Below, one piece after another: positions 10,244 to 20,791 of a stretch of DNA of 64,000 nucleotides (position 1 is its first letter; each line of letters begins with the position of its first letter). The position numbers and the translations under genes were made by a program. Location of the stretch: assembly GCF_042432815.1 (NCBI RefSeq), contig NZ_JBHLWM010000008.1, positions 992,001-1,056,000 of the forward strand. Reading direction: 5' to 3'. Source of the stretch: Rhodopseudomonas telluris (lineage in GTDB: Bacteria > Pseudomonadota > Alphaproteobacteria > Rhizobiales > Xanthobacteraceae). The notes beneath the pieces are model-generated. The model was not told the DNA's origin. It saw only the letters and a program-made list of their open reading frames with translations, and made no database searches.

Positions 10244-10490
10244 GTGGTTTGCGTCCCGCGCAGGCGGTCGATCTACCGGGGCCTCATCGGCAAGTCAAGC
10301 CGATTACGCAGAGGTTGTGGGTTAGCGTGTGCGGCATCGTGGTTGTCCTTTGCTTTCGGTGCTTTTTGAACAGCCGATGCGAAAAATGCACTGTTTTCAG
10401 GGGAAACAGCGTATGCAGGCGCCACCCGAATCGTTTAAGGCCTGCTACGTCTTAGTTTCCTAAGCCGCAACAAACCCCGGAGGGCTAAAT

Positions 10491-10802
10491 ATGGCGAAGA
10501 AAGCAGTCGCGAAAGCCGCGACCCCCACGACCGTCACCCTGAAGCATCTCGCCGCGGCGCTGGCCGAGGAGCACGAGCTGTCGAAGAAGCAGACCGAAGC
10601 GATCCTCGGCGACATGGTCGCCCGCATCACCAAGCACCTGAAGAAGGGCGAGCGTATCCGCATCGTCGGCCTCGGCATCCTCCAGGTCCGCAAGCGCGCC
10701 GCCCGCACCGGCCGTAACCCGGCCACCGGCGAAACCATCCAGATCAAGGCCAGCAAGAAGGTCGCGTTCCGCGCCGCCAAGGAACTCAAGGAAGCCATCT
10801 AA
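10491..10802 (+). CDS. HU-family histone-like DNA-binding protein
   Basis: This is a 103-residue basic protein with an Ala/Lys-rich N-terminal extension of about 15 residues, followed by the HU/IHF fold. The dimerising helices are followed by the beta-arm segment with GLGILQVRKRAARTGRNPATGETI, the DNA-binding signature. It bends and packages DNA in the nucleoid. The ATG at 10491 is preceded by a GGAGGG-type site (CCCCGGAGGGC). In alphaproteobacteria an HU gene commonly lies beyond lon; here lon is about 3 kb away, separated by pepT and other genes. The protein could be named HupB, but HU paralogues cannot be separated from sequence alone. Confidence 0.93.
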   Translation: MAKKAVAKAATPTTVTLKHLAAALAEEHELSKKQTEAILGDMVARITKHLKKGERIRIVGLGILQVRKRAARTGRNPATGETIQIKASKKVAFRAAKELKEAI

Positions 10803-10936
10803 GGCTTTCGATTCGACATTCGCGATCCCGGCCAGCTGCTCTGCAGTAGCCCGGGGTCGCGTCCCCCGAACGGTCCGATCCTTCGGACGTTTGAACGTCT
10901 GCGATCCCAGGGAAGTGCGTCCAGAGTGACCAGGCC

Positions 10937-12202
10937 GTGAGCAATTCACGCGACAGCATCGCCTTCAGCCACGGCGTCGCAGAGCGCTTCCTGCGCTACG
11001 TCACGATCGATACCCAGTCCGATCCCGCCTCTCCCACCTGCCCCTCGACTGAGAAGCAGAAGAATCTCGGCGCCCTGCTGGCGCAGGAGCTGCGTAACCT
11101 CGGCCTCGCCGACGCGCATCTCGACACGCACGGTTACGTCTATGCGACGATCCCGGCGACCACCGACAAGCCGAATGTCCCGGTGATCTGCTTCTGCTCG
11201 CATATGGACACCTCGCCCGATTGTTCAGGCGAAGGCGTCAAGCCTCAGATCGTGAAGAACTATCAGGGCGGCGACATCGTCCTGCCGGCGGATCCGAGCC
11301 AGGTCATCCGATTCGCCGAGCATCCGGCGCTGGCCCAGCAGATCGGCCACGATATCATCACCACCGACGGCACCACCCTGCTCGGCGCCGACAACAAGGC
11401 GGGACTCGCCGAGATCATGGACGCCGCAGCGTTCCTGATCGCGCATCCCGAGATCAAGCACGGCACGCTCAAGATCCTGTTCACGCCGGACGAAGAGATC
11501 GGCCGCGGCGTCGATAAAGTCGATCTGACCAAGCTCGGCGCCGACTTCGCCTACACGATGGACGGCGAGACCGCCGGCAACATCGAGGACGAGACCTTCT
11601 CGGCCGATGGCGCGGTCGTCACCATCACCGGCGTCAGCGCCCATCCGGGCTTCGCCAAGGGCAAGATCGAGCATGCCATCAAGATCGCCGCCGCGATCGT
11701 TGAGCGGCTGCCCAAGGACACCTGCTCGCCGGAGACGACCGAAGGCCGCGAAGGCTTCCTGCACCCGATCGGCATCACCGGCACGCTCGAACAGGCCACG
11801 CTGACCCTGATCGTCCGCGACTTCACCGAAGCTGGCCTGCAGGAGAAGGAAGCGCTGCTGCAGCGAATCGTCGATGAGGTGATGCGCGGCTACCCGCACT
11901 CCACCGCCGTGGTCGAGATCAAGCAGCAGTACCGCAACATGAAGCAGGTGCTCGACCGCCATCCCGAGCTGGTCACCAACGCCCGCGACGCGATTCGCCG
12001 GGCCGGCCTCGAGCCGGTCACCACCGCGATTCGCGGCGGCACCGACGGTTCGCGGCTGTCGTTCATGGGGCTGCCCTGCCCCAACATCTTCGCCGGCGAG
12101 CACGCCTTCCACTCCCGACTCGAATGGGTCAGCCGCCAGGACATGGAAGCCGCGGTGCGCACGATCGTGCATCTGGCGATGATTTTCGAAGAGCGGGCGT
12201 AA
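10937..12202 (+). CDS. pepT: peptidase T (tripeptide aminopeptidase)
   Basis: This cytosolic zinc exopeptidase of family M20B removes the N-terminal residue from tripeptides. The 421 residues carry the first metal motif CSHMDTSPD (His89, Asp91), the bridging aspartate in LLGADNKAGLAEI (Asp152), the catalytic glutamate in TPDEEIGRGV (about 186-187), and the GGTDGSRLSFMGLPCPN segment. The length matches characterised PepT (about 408 aa). The frame opens with a GTG at 10937. The preceding 134-bp spacer contains an inverted repeat but no T-run. Confidence 0.95.
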   Translation: MSNSRDSIAFSHGVAERFLRYVTIDTQSDPASPTCPSTEKQKNLGALLAQELRNLGLADAHLDTHGYVYATIPATTDKPNVPVICFCSHMDTSPDCSGEGVKPQIVKNYQGGDIVLPADPSQVIRFAEHPALAQQIGHDIITTDGTTLLGADNKAGLAEIMDAAAFLIAHPEIKHGTLKILFTPDEEIGRGVDKVDLTKLGADFAYTMDGETAGNIEDETFSADGAVVTITGVSAHPGFAKGKIEHAIKIAAAIVERLPKDTCSPETTEGREGFLHPIGITGTLEQATLTLIVRDFTEAGLQEKEALLQRIVDEVMRGYPHSTAVVEIKQQYRNMKQVLDRHPELVTNARDAIRRAGLEPVTTAIRGGTDGSRLSFMGLPCPNIFAGEHAFHSRLEWVSRQDMEAAVRTIVHLAMIFEERA

Positions 12203-12322
12203 CGGCAAGCCGAGCCGTCAGCCTCAATCTGCCTCGGCTCCTTCGGCGTCCGCCACGAATCGAGGCCGCTGCTTTCAGCCCCTCCCGCGGCGAAATGATG
12301 AGACGGCCGAGCTCCCTCGGGC

Positions 12323-12565
12323 GCTGCCGCACGGCTGCGATTCCGGCCGATCCTGATGACGTCGTTCGCCTTCATCTTCGGCATGCTGCCGCTGGCCTTC
12401 GCGTCGGGCGCAGGGGCCGGTGCCCGCACCTCGCTCGGCATCGCCGTGGTCACCGGCATGCTGGCTTCCACGGGCCTCGCCGTCCTGTTCGTGCCGGCGT
12501 TCTTCACCGTGCTGGAGCGGCTCGGCGCGGCCCGTCCTGCCGCAGCCGAGACCAAAGCGGACTGA
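12323..12565 (+). pseudogene. C-terminal remnant of an RND (HAE1/AcrB-type) efflux pump
   Basis: Only the last roughly 80 codons of an AcrB-like inner-membrane transporter remain. The frame reads ARLRFRPILMTSFAFIFG, then GMLPLAFASGAGAGAR, then the last transmembrane helix ending AVLFVPAFFTVLERL. Intact pumps are about 1,040 residues, and nothing upstream continues the frame. It lies immediately after pepT with no promoter, so it is a deletion scar. An ATG inside (12356) gives a short frame, but a functional product is unlikely. Confidence 0.85.
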
Positions 12566-12575
12566 CGCCGCCGCT

Positions 12576-12863
12576 TCAGTTCGCCGGCGTCGCCGGTTTG
12601 GTGCGCTTCGCCGGGGCCGGCTTGGCTACGGTCTTCTGAGTGCTGTCGCTGCGAACGCCGCCCCACGGATCGACCGGGCCGGTGGCGTTCGGAACGTTGC
12701 CGAGCGACCGCTTATAGGCACGCTCCGCCTGCTTCTCGGCCTCGATCTCGGTCTGGGTTTTTTCCTTGTCAGGATCCCCATACTTCTGCACCGGAGCAGC
12801 CGATTGAGCGTGCGCGGCCCCGCCCAGCAAGGCGAGGATCACGATGGCGCAGGCTATTCTCAT
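12576..12863 (-). CDS. small exported protein with signal peptide
   Basis: This is a 95-residue protein beginning at the ATG at 12863 with a clear Sec signal peptide (MRIACAIVILALLGGAAHA, cleavage expected after AHA at about 19). The mature part is short, charged (DPDKEKTQTEIEAEKQAERAYKRSLG) and ends in a Lys/Pro/Ala tail. The open frame extends upstream to 12965, but that would bury the signal sequence. It is expected in the periplasm. No domain is recognised. It ends 10 bp from the RND remnant, pointing toward it. Confidence 0.72.
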   Translation of the reverse strand: MRIACAIVILALLGGAAHAQSAAPVQKYGDPDKEKTQTEIEAEKQAERAYKRSLGNVPNATGPVDPWGGVRSDSTQKTVAKPAPAKRTKPATPAN

Positions 12864-12977
12864 GCGGTCCTCCCACCAGGAATGCGTCTGCATAACACCG
12901 TACACGCCCGGCACCAATCGTATCGGGCGATGGACCGCGGCTCGAGCGTCAATGGTATCCAACACAGGGGAAACGCG

Positions 12978-13054
12978 TGGTGGGCGGCGAGAGATTCGAA
13001 CTCCCGACCCTCTCGGTGTAAACGAGATGCTCTAACCAGCTGAGCTAGCCGCCC
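12978..13054 (-). tRNA. tRNA-Val (TAC)
   Basis: The 77-nt minus-strand cloverleaf has acceptor GGGCGGC/GCCGCCC, anticodon loop TTTACAC (anticodon TAC) in a TCTCG/CGAGA stem, T-arm GGTTCGAATC-type loop (GGAGTTCGAATCTC) and an encoded CCA. Confidence 0.96.
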
Positions 13055-13156
13055 GCCCGGCTTGTTTACTGCCGACAGCGTCGGCGACGCAAGCCATTGA
13101 CCGCCGCGCCGAGCGACTGCAGAGGGACCCGATCGCCCGTCCTTCAGAGGTCGATC

Positions 13157-13558
13157 CTAGCTCGCCGGATTGCCCGGCAATTGCTCGAGCCGGCCGAGCC
13201 AAGGCAGCGCCGACTGGCACCAGATCTGCCGCGCCGGCGGCAATTCGGCGCGCTGACGAATGCTGCCCCAGCGGATCACGAGATCGCCGGCATCCGACTC
13301 GGCGCCGCTGGTGAACAGCGAGGTCCCGCAATCCGGACAGAAGTGCTGCAGCCGGACAGTGCCGCTGTCCGCAGTCTTCGCGTAGATCTTGGGTGTGCCG
13401 GCGATGCGCGCATCCGCGCGGTTAGCGCGCACGCTGACCCGAAACGCCGAACTGCTGAAGGTCTGGCAATCCGTGCAGTGACAGATGCCGACCCGCTGCG
13501 GGTCGATGGTCGCGACGTAGCTGATGCGCCCGCAATGACATTGGCCATCAATCTGCAT
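13157..13558 (-). CDS. GFA/CENP-V domain zinc protein
   Basis: This 133-residue protein is of the GFA (glutathione-dependent formaldehyde-activating enzyme-like) family. The zinc-binding cysteines are seen as CHCGRI (residues 7-9), CHCTDCQ (about 26-31) and FCPDCGTSLF (about 73-77), the normal order for this fold. Many family members bind zinc, and glutathione-adduct chemistry is proven for only a few, so a specific reaction should not be assumed. The ATG at 13558 fits the conserved MQIDGQCHCG start. It is a single gene between tRNA-Val and lon. Confidence 0.88.
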   Translation of the reverse strand: MQIDGQCHCGRISYVATIDPQRVGICHCTDCQTFSSSAFRVSVRANRADARIAGTPKIYAKTADSGTVRLQHFCPDCGTSLFTSGAESDAGDLVIRWGSIRQRAELPPARQIWCQSALPWLGRLEQLPGNPAS

Positions 13559-13617
13559 CGGGCTTCTCCTTGTCTTGGACGATGATGCGCCCCGGAGCAG
13601 CGGGTGTCACCAAACGC

Positions 13618-13640
13618 AAAACGGCGCCCCGCAGGGCGCC
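13618..13640 (-). terminator. rho-independent terminator of lon
   Basis: On the minus strand GGCGCCC-TGCG-GGGCGCC is followed by GTTTT. It lies about 30 bp past the lon stop. Confidence 0.82.
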
Positions 13641-13668
13641 GCTGATTGCGTGATTATGCCGGGACCGC

Positions 13669-16104
13669 TCAGTGGGCAGTGAGACCGCCGGGGGCTTCGT
13701 CGCCGTCCTGGCTCTCCGGCTTGCCGGTGAGCTTGGCGGGCTCTTCTTCCCAGACGATCGGCACCGGCGCGCGGGTCAGCGCGTTGGCGATCACTTCGTC
13801 CATCCGGGCGACCGGGATGATGTTCAAACCACCCTTGATCGCGTCCGAGATCTCGGTCAGGTCCTTGGCGTTGTCCTCGGGGATCAGCACCGTCTTGATG
13901 CCGCCGCGGGCCGCAGCCAACAACTTCTCCTTCAGACCGCCGATCGGCAGAACCCTGCCGCGCAGCGTGATCTCGCCGGTCATCGCGATATCGCGCCGGA
14001 TCGGAATGCCGGTCAGCACCGACACGATGGTGGTGGCCATCGCGACGCCGGCCGACGGACCATCCTTCGGGGTCGCCCCCTCGGGCACGTGGACGTGGAT
14101 GTCGCGCCGCTCGAAGAACGGCGGCTCGATCCCGAAGGTGATCGCCCGGGAGCGGACGTAGGACGCCGCCGCCTGGATCGATTCCTTCATCACGTCGCGC
14201 AGATTGCCGGTCACCGTCATGCGACCCTTGCCCGGCATCATCACGCTTTCGATCGTCAGCAGCTCGCCGCCGACGTCGGTCCACGCCAGACCGGTGACGA
14301 CACCGACCTGATCGTCCTTCTCGATCTCGCCGAAGCGGAACTTCGGCACGCCGAGATATTCCTCGATCGCCTTCTCGTTGACCTTCACCGTCTTCTTCTT
14401 CGACAGCATCAGGTCCTTGACCGCCTTGCGGGCGAGCGTCGAAATCTCACGTTCGAGATTACGCACGCCGGCTTCACGCGTGTAGCGGCGGATCATCAGC
14501 AGCAACGCTGCGTCGTCGATCGACCACTCCTTCGAATCCAGCCCGTGCTTGGTGAGCGCCAGCGGGATCAGATGCTTGCGGGCGATCTCGACCTTCTCGT
14601 TCTCGGTGTAACCCGCGATCCGGATGATCTCCATGCGGTCCATCAGCGGCCCCGGGATATTCAGGGTGTTCGCCGTGGTGATGAACATCACGTTGGACAG
14701 ATCGTAGTCCACCTCGAGATAGTGGTCGTTGAACGTCGCGTTCTGTTCGGGGTCGAGGACCTCGAGCAGAGCCGATGACGGATCGCCGCGGAAATCGGCG
14801 CCCATCTTGTCGATCTCGTCCAGCAGGAACAGCGGGTTCGAGGTCTTGGCCTTTCTCATCGACTGGATGATCTTGCCGGGCATCGAACCGATGTAGGTCC
14901 TGCGGTGACCGCGGATCTCGGCTTCGTCACGCACGCCGCCGAGCGACACGCGCACGAACTCGCGTCCGGTCGCCTTCGCGATCGACTTGCCGAGCGAGGT
15001 CTTGCCGACGCCGGGCGGGCCGACGAGGCACAGGATCGGGCCCGACAGCTTGTTGGCGCGAGACTGCACGGCGAGATACTCGACGATGCGCTCCTTGACC
15101 TTCTCGAGACCGTAGTGATCGGAATCCAGCACGGCCTGCGCCGACTCCAGATCCTTCTTCACCTTGGACTTCTTGTTCCACGGGATCGACAGCAGCCAGT
15201 CGAGATAATTGCGCACCACCGTGGCTTCCGCGGACATCGGCGACATCTGGCGCAGCTTCTTCAGCTCGTGCTGCGCCTTCTCGCGTGCTTCCTTGGTCAG
15301 CTTGGTCTTGGCGATCTTCTCCTCGAGCTCGGCGAGTTCGTCCCGGCCCTCGTCGTCGCCGAGTTCCTTCTGAATCGCCTTCATCTGCTCGTTGAGATAG
15401 TACTCGCGCTGGGTCTTCTCCATCTGGCGCTTGACGCGCGAGCGGATGCGCTTCTCGACCTGCAGCACCGAGATCTCGCTCTCCATCAGGCCGAGCACCT
15501 TCTCCAGGCGCGCGGTGACCGACAGCGTCTCCAGGATGCCCTGGCGATCCGCGATCTTGACGGCGAGATGCGAGGCCACGGTGTCGCCCAGCTTGGCGAA
15601 GTCGGTGATCGACTGCACCACGCCGACGACTTCGGCCGAGATCTTCTTGTTGAGCTTCACGTAGCTCTCGAAATCCGACACGACCGAGCGCGCCAGCGCT
15701 TCCGCCTCGACGCTGGTCGCATCGGTGTCGGCGAGCGACTTGGCAGTGGCTTCGTAGTACTCGGTGCGATCGGTGTAGTTCTCGACTTTGGCGCGCGCGA
15801 GGCCTTCCACCAGCACCTTCACGGTGCCGTCGGGCAGCTTCAGCAATTGCAGCACGCTGGCGAGAGTGCCGATCTCGTAGATCGAGCCCGGCGCCGGATC
15901 ATCGTCGGACGCATTCTTCTGCGTCGCCAGCATGATCAGCGCGTCGTTCTTCATCACCTCTTCGAGGGCGCGGATCGACTTCTCGCGGCCGACGAACAGC
16001 GGCACGATCATGTGCGGGAAGACGACGATGTCGCGCAGCGGAAGAACTGGATAGGCGTGGCTTTCGCCGTAAACGATCGTCGGCCTGGGTTTGGTGGCGG
16101 TCAT
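13669..16104 (-). CDS. lon: ATP-dependent Lon protease
   Basis: This cytosolic AAA+ serine protease degrades misfolded and regulatory proteins. The 811 residues comprise the N-terminal substrate domain (about 1-300), the AAA+ module with Walker A GPPGVGKTSLGKS, and the C-terminal protease domain with PKDGPSAGVAMA holding the catalytic Ser, and the Lys in ...GGLKEKLLAA. The length is normal (784 in E. coli). The ATG at 16104 precedes MTATKPRPTIVYG, and the conserved YPVLPLRDIVVFP block follows at residue 18. It forms a quality-control cluster with clpX, clpP and tig, all on the minus strand. Confidence 0.98.
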   Translation of the reverse strand: MTATKPRPTIVYGESHAYPVLPLRDIVVFPHMIVPLFVGREKSIRALEEVMKNDALIMLATQKNASDDDPAPGSIYEIGTLASVLQLLKLPDGTVKVLVEGLARAKVENYTDRTEYYEATAKSLADTDATSVEAEALARSVVSDFESYVKLNKKISAEVVGVVQSITDFAKLGDTVASHLAVKIADRQGILETLSVTARLEKVLGLMESEISVLQVEKRIRSRVKRQMEKTQREYYLNEQMKAIQKELGDDEGRDELAELEEKIAKTKLTKEAREKAQHELKKLRQMSPMSAEATVVRNYLDWLLSIPWNKKSKVKKDLESAQAVLDSDHYGLEKVKERIVEYLAVQSRANKLSGPILCLVGPPGVGKTSLGKSIAKATGREFVRVSLGGVRDEAEIRGHRRTYIGSMPGKIIQSMRKAKTSNPLFLLDEIDKMGADFRGDPSSALLEVLDPEQNATFNDHYLEVDYDLSNVMFITTANTLNIPGPLMDRMEIIRIAGYTENEKVEIARKHLIPLALTKHGLDSKEWSIDDAALLLMIRRYTREAGVRNLEREISTLARKAVKDLMLSKKKTVKVNEKAIEEYLGVPKFRFGEIEKDDQVGVVTGLAWTDVGGELLTIESVMMPGKGRMTVTGNLRDVMKESIQAAASYVRSRAITFGIEPPFFERRDIHVHVPEGATPKDGPSAGVAMATTIVSVLTGIPIRRDIAMTGEITLRGRVLPIGGLKEKLLAAARGGIKTVLIPEDNAKDLTEISDAIKGGLNIIPVARMDEVIANALTRAPVPIVWEEEPAKLTGKPESQDGDEAPGGLTAH

Positions 16105-16351
16105 GGCCCGTTCCTTTCGTTGTGCCCCCTTGCCCGTGGCCCGCCCCCCGGCGCGGCCACCACAAGGTGCCGAGTGTACCGGCGCGTTACGGCCGGCTCA
16201 GGCCCCACTCGTCCGGATTTGAAGGCGAATCCTGATAACGCTTGTCATCGCCGTGACCATTAGGTGGCTATCACCCGGGGGGGTGTCAAGTCGCGGAGAA
16301 AGCCCCGGTTTGTCGGGCATAACCGCACAGAGCGCGCGGCATCATGCGAGA
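16105..16351. other. intergenic region upstream of lon
   Basis: This noncoding stretch between lon and the clpX terminator should contain the lon promoter. I did not find a clear heat-shock sigma-factor consensus. Confidence 0.4.
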
Positions 16352-16385
16352 CGAAAACGGGCTGCCGGGAGGTCCCGGCAGCCCG
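16352..16385 (-). terminator. rho-independent terminator of clpX
   Basis: A perfect 13-bp stem CGGGCTGCCGGGA/TCCCGGCAGCCCG with a 2-nt centre is followed on the minus strand by TTTTCG. Confidence 0.85.
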
Positions 16386-16432
16386 AATGTCTTGGCCGTA
16401 TCGCGCGGAGAATTCCGTGCGACGGCAGGTCG

Positions 16433-17707
<1,275 letters not shown>

Positions 17708-18088
17708 TTCGTTCTCCGTCCGCGGTTCGGTCTTCTCTGGCATCCGCGTCTACCGGTTGGACCCGACAGACCCGGTATAAATGGAGCAAATTCCGTACCA
17801 GAAAAGGCCCCCCGCACTTCTGTGGCCGCACCAATCACGGCCGCTTCGAATCCCCCAAACACTTTCGTCGATCAGGTTCAGCCAACCATGCTGTCAGCCG
17901 TCTATCAAGATTTCACTAACCGCGCCCCGAGCCGGAGCGCGTGACAATAGCGTGATTTGCGGCGGTTGCGCGAGCCTGCATCCTGAAAACAGGGCAGAGT
18001 TGCGGGATTGCCACGGAGGCCGGCACGAAACCGGAACATCCGGTCCGCGGCTTGGGGCAATCACGAGGTCCCTGCCCTGATTGGCCGA
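17708..18088. other. clpP-clpX intergenic region
   Basis: 381 bp with no gene recognised. Frames on the plus strand are continuations antisense to clpX. It should contain the clpX promoter or leader. Confidence 0.4.
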
Positions 18089-18727
18089 TCAGGTCGCCTT
18101 GACGGCCGTCGTGGCCTCCTCGGCCCGCTTGTCGATCACCTTGTCGACGATACCGAAATCGCGCGCCATCTCGGCGGTCAGGAACTTGTCACGTTCCAGC
18201 GCGTCCTCGATCGCCTTGTAGGTCTGGCCGGTGTGGTGAACGTAGATCTCGTTCAGCCGCTTCTTCAGGTTCAAAATCTCCTGCGCGTGCAGCATGATGT
18301 CGGTGGCTTGGCCCTGGAAGCCGCCCGAGGGCTGGTGCACCATGATGCGGGCGTTCGGCAGCGAGAAGCGCATGTCCTTGTGGCCGGCGGCGAGCAGCAG
18401 CGAGCCCATCGAGGCTGCCTGGCCGGTGCACAGCGTCGAGACCGGCGGGCGGATGAACTGCATGGTGTCGTAGATCGCCAGGCCCGACGTCACCACGCCG
18501 CCCGGCGAGTTGATGTACATCGAGATTTCCTTCTTCGGATTCTCGGCTTCCAGGAACAGCAGCTGCGCCACGATCAGCGTCGACATGCCGTCTTCGACCG
18601 GGCCGGTCACGAAGATGATCCGCTCTTTCAGGAGGCGCGAGAAGATGTCGTAGGCCCGTTCGCCGCGGTTGGTCTGCTCGACCACCATCGGCACGAGGTT
18701 CATGTAGGTTTCCAACGGATCGCGCAT
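18089..18727 (-). CDS. clpP: ATP-dependent Clp protease proteolytic subunit
   Basis: This is a serine peptidase that forms the tetradecameric barrel of ClpXP/ClpAP. The 212 residues carry the catalytic triad Ser106 (TGQAASMGS), His131 (VHQPSGGFQG) and Asp180 (LERDKFLT), with the normal motif spacing and family length. The ATG at 18727 begins MRDPLETYMNLVPMVVEQT, the conserved processed region. It lies downstream of tig and upstream of clpX in the usual order. Confidence 0.98.
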   Translation of the reverse strand: MRDPLETYMNLVPMVVEQTNRGERAYDIFSRLLKERIIFVTGPVEDGMSTLIVAQLLFLEAENPKKEISMYINSPGGVVTSGLAIYDTMQFIRPPVSTLCTGQAASMGSLLLAAGHKDMRFSLPNARIMVHQPSGGFQGQATDIMLHAQEILNLKKRLNEIYVHHTGQTYKAIEDALERDKFLTAEMARDFGIVDKVIDKRAEEATTAVKAT

Positions 18728-18910
18728 AATTCACCTGAGGGTTGTCGAAGACGACAGCGCGCGAGCCTCAAGGCCGGTTCAGACCGGCTTCGCCGCGGCG
18801 ATCGTCCCGTGATGCAGGACGTGAAAGCGAGTGCTCAGATATGGGCCGATTGCGCGGCGACAAGGGTGAGCCCCGTTTCTGAGCCGAGTTGATACTGATT
18901 CGGAGGCCTA

Positions 18911-18938
18911 CGGCAAAACCGCCGGGCGGTTTTTGCCG
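18911..18938 (-). terminator. bidirectional-type hairpin between tig and clpP
   Basis: The stem AAAACCGCC/GCGGTTTT flanked by CGGC/GCCG has an A-run on one side and a T-run on the other, so it could stop transcription in either direction. With tig and clpP both on the minus strand, it may attenuate tig read-through. Confidence 0.5.
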
Positions 18939-18990
18939 CCGAATCGCAGCGGTTTCGCCTCGCATCGTTAACAGGGCCATGACGCGAAAC

Positions 18991-19018
18991 GGCCGCCGCG
19001 ACGTGTGTCGCGACGGCC
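18991..19018 (-). terminator. hairpin after tig
   Basis: A 12-bp stem (one mismatch) GGCCGCCGCGAC/GTCGCGACGGCC has a GTGT loop, 28 bp beyond the tig stop. On the minus strand only GTTTCG follows, so it is a weak rho-independent candidate. Confidence 0.5.
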
Positions 19019-19045
19019 GCTGGAGCCGGTGGGAATGCTGACCGA

Positions 19046-20404
19046 TCAGGCCGCGGTCTTGTCGTCGTCGTCCTTGTAGAGCTCCTCGCGGGTGACCGGC
19101 TTGTCGGTCACATTGGCGAGCTCGAGGATGTAATCGACCACCTTGTCTTCGTAGATCGGAGCGCGGAGCTGGGCCAGCGCCTCGTTGTTGCTGCGATAGA
19201 AGTCCCAGACTTCCTTCTCGCGGCCGGGCATCTGCCGGGCGCGCTCGATCACGGCGCGGCTGACCTCGTCGTCGGTCACCTGGATCTTGTTCTTCTCGCC
19301 GATCTCGGAGAGCACTAGGCCGAGGCGAACGCGGCGGTCGGCGATCTTGCGATATTCCTCGCGCGCCGCTTCCTCAGTGGTCTCCTCGTCGGCGAAGGTC
19401 TTGCCGTTCTGCTGCATCTCGGCGTTGATCGACTGCCACATCACGGCGAATTCCTGCTCCACCAGCGACGGCGGGGCTTCGAACTTGTGGGTCTCGTCGA
19501 GCCGGTCGAGCAGCTGACGCTTCACCCGCATCCGCGACGCGCCGGCGTACTCGGCGGCAAGACGGGCCTTGGCGGCTTCCTTCAGCTTCTCGAGCGATTC
19601 CATGCCGAGCGTCTTGGCGAACTCGTCGTCGATCGTGGTCTCCTGCGGAGCCTCGACCTTGGTCGCCGTGGTCTCGAACTCGGCCGGCTTTCCGGCCAGC
19701 GTTTCGCTCGCGTAATTGGCCGGGAACGTCACCTTGATGGTGCGGGTCTCGCCCTGGGCGATGCCGACGAGCTGGTCCTCGAAGCCCGGAATGAAGCTGC
19801 CCGAGCCGATCACCACCGGGATGTCCGAGCCGGTGCCGCCGTCGAAGGCGACGTCGTCGATCTTGCCGACGAACGACACGGTGACGCGGTCGCCGGTCTC
19901 GGCCTTGGCGCCCTCGCCCTTGTCGCTGTACGCACGGTTGGCGTCGGCGATGCGCTTGATCGCGTCATCGACGTCGGAATCGCTGACCTCGACCACCGGC
20001 TTCTCGACCGAGAAGCTCTTGAAGTCGGCGAGTTCAAAGGTCGGCACGACCTCGATCGCAACGGTGTAGTTCAGGTCGGACTTGCCGGCGAGGATATCCT
20101 CGACCTCTTTCTGGTCCTGCGGCATCGTGATCTTCGGCTCGGTGGCGAGGCGGAAGCCACGCTCGGCGAAGATGCCGTCATTGGTCTCGCGCACCAGCTT
20201 GTCGATGGTCTCGGCGGCGACCGAACGGCCATAGACGCGCTTGAGGTGGCTCACCGGCACCTTGCCGGGGCGGAAGCCGTTGAGCTTCACCTTGTCCTTC
20301 AGGTCGACCAGCCGAGCATCGACTTGCGCGTCGATATCCGCAGCCGGGACACTGACCTGGAATTCGCGCTTCAACCCGTCGGCGACGGTTTCCTTGACCT
20401 GCAT
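19046..20404 (-). CDS. tig: trigger factor, ribosome-associated chaperone
   Basis: This peptidyl-prolyl isomerase and chaperone binds the ribosome exit tunnel. The 452 residues start with the ribosome-binding domain. Its signature loop GFRPGKVP lies at about 43-50. The FKBP-like PPIase domain is at about 160-250 (GDRVTVSFVGKIDD). A long helical C-terminal domain ends in acidic DDDDKTAA. The ATG at 20404 (MQVKETVADGLKREF) is the conserved start; the frame continues 27 codons upstream without similarity. Confidence 0.97.
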   Translation of the reverse strand: MQVKETVADGLKREFQVSVPAADIDAQVDARLVDLKDKVKLNGFRPGKVPVSHLKRVYGRSVAAETIDKLVRETNDGIFAERGFRLATEPKITMPQDQKEVEDILAGKSDLNYTVAIEVVPTFELADFKSFSVEKPVVEVSDSDVDDAIKRIADANRAYSDKGEGAKAETGDRVTVSFVGKIDDVAFDGGTGSDIPVVIGSGSFIPGFEDQLVGIAQGETRTIKVTFPANYASETLAGKPAEFETTATKVEAPQETTIDDEFAKTLGMESLEKLKEAAKARLAAEYAGASRMRVKRQLLDRLDETHKFEAPPSLVEQEFAVMWQSINAEMQQNGKTFADEETTEEAAREEYRKIADRRVRLGLVLSEIGEKNKIQVTDDEVSRAVIERARQMPGREKEVWDFYRSNNEALAQLRAPIYEDKVVDYILELANVTDKPVTREELYKDDDDKTAA

Positions 20405-20557
20405 GGCGTCGATCTTCTTCTTCCGTGTGATCCAGCCGCACGGCTGGAGGTGTCGAGTGTTGGGATGCGCGGCGGCAGCCTGCACCGGTGGTTTGGCGAG
20501 CGCGTGTCCAGACGGACCCGACTCGCCGGAAATTCGTCATGAGCAAGAGCACTTGCG

Positions 20558-20642
<85 letters not shown>

Positions 20643-20791
20643 GAAGAGCATCATGTCCGGCCGCGATGCCGCGGGCGGCGGGCTTATAACATGACAAATA
20701 GGTCGCGCATCAAGAAAAACCCGCAGTTGCATCATGCCGCGTCCGGCTGCCGCAGTGGACAGCGCGGAGCGGACGTGGTCCGCATTGCCCG

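Larger units (their letters stand above)
18728..19045. other. tig-clpP intergenic region with two inverted repeats
   Basis: 318 bp. It contains a long near-perfect palindrome at 18911-18938 (CGGCAAAACCGCC around a GG centre, then GCGGTTTTTGCCG). It also contains a GC-rich hairpin at 18991-19018 just past the tig stop. No coding sequence is convincing. Confidence 0.5.
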
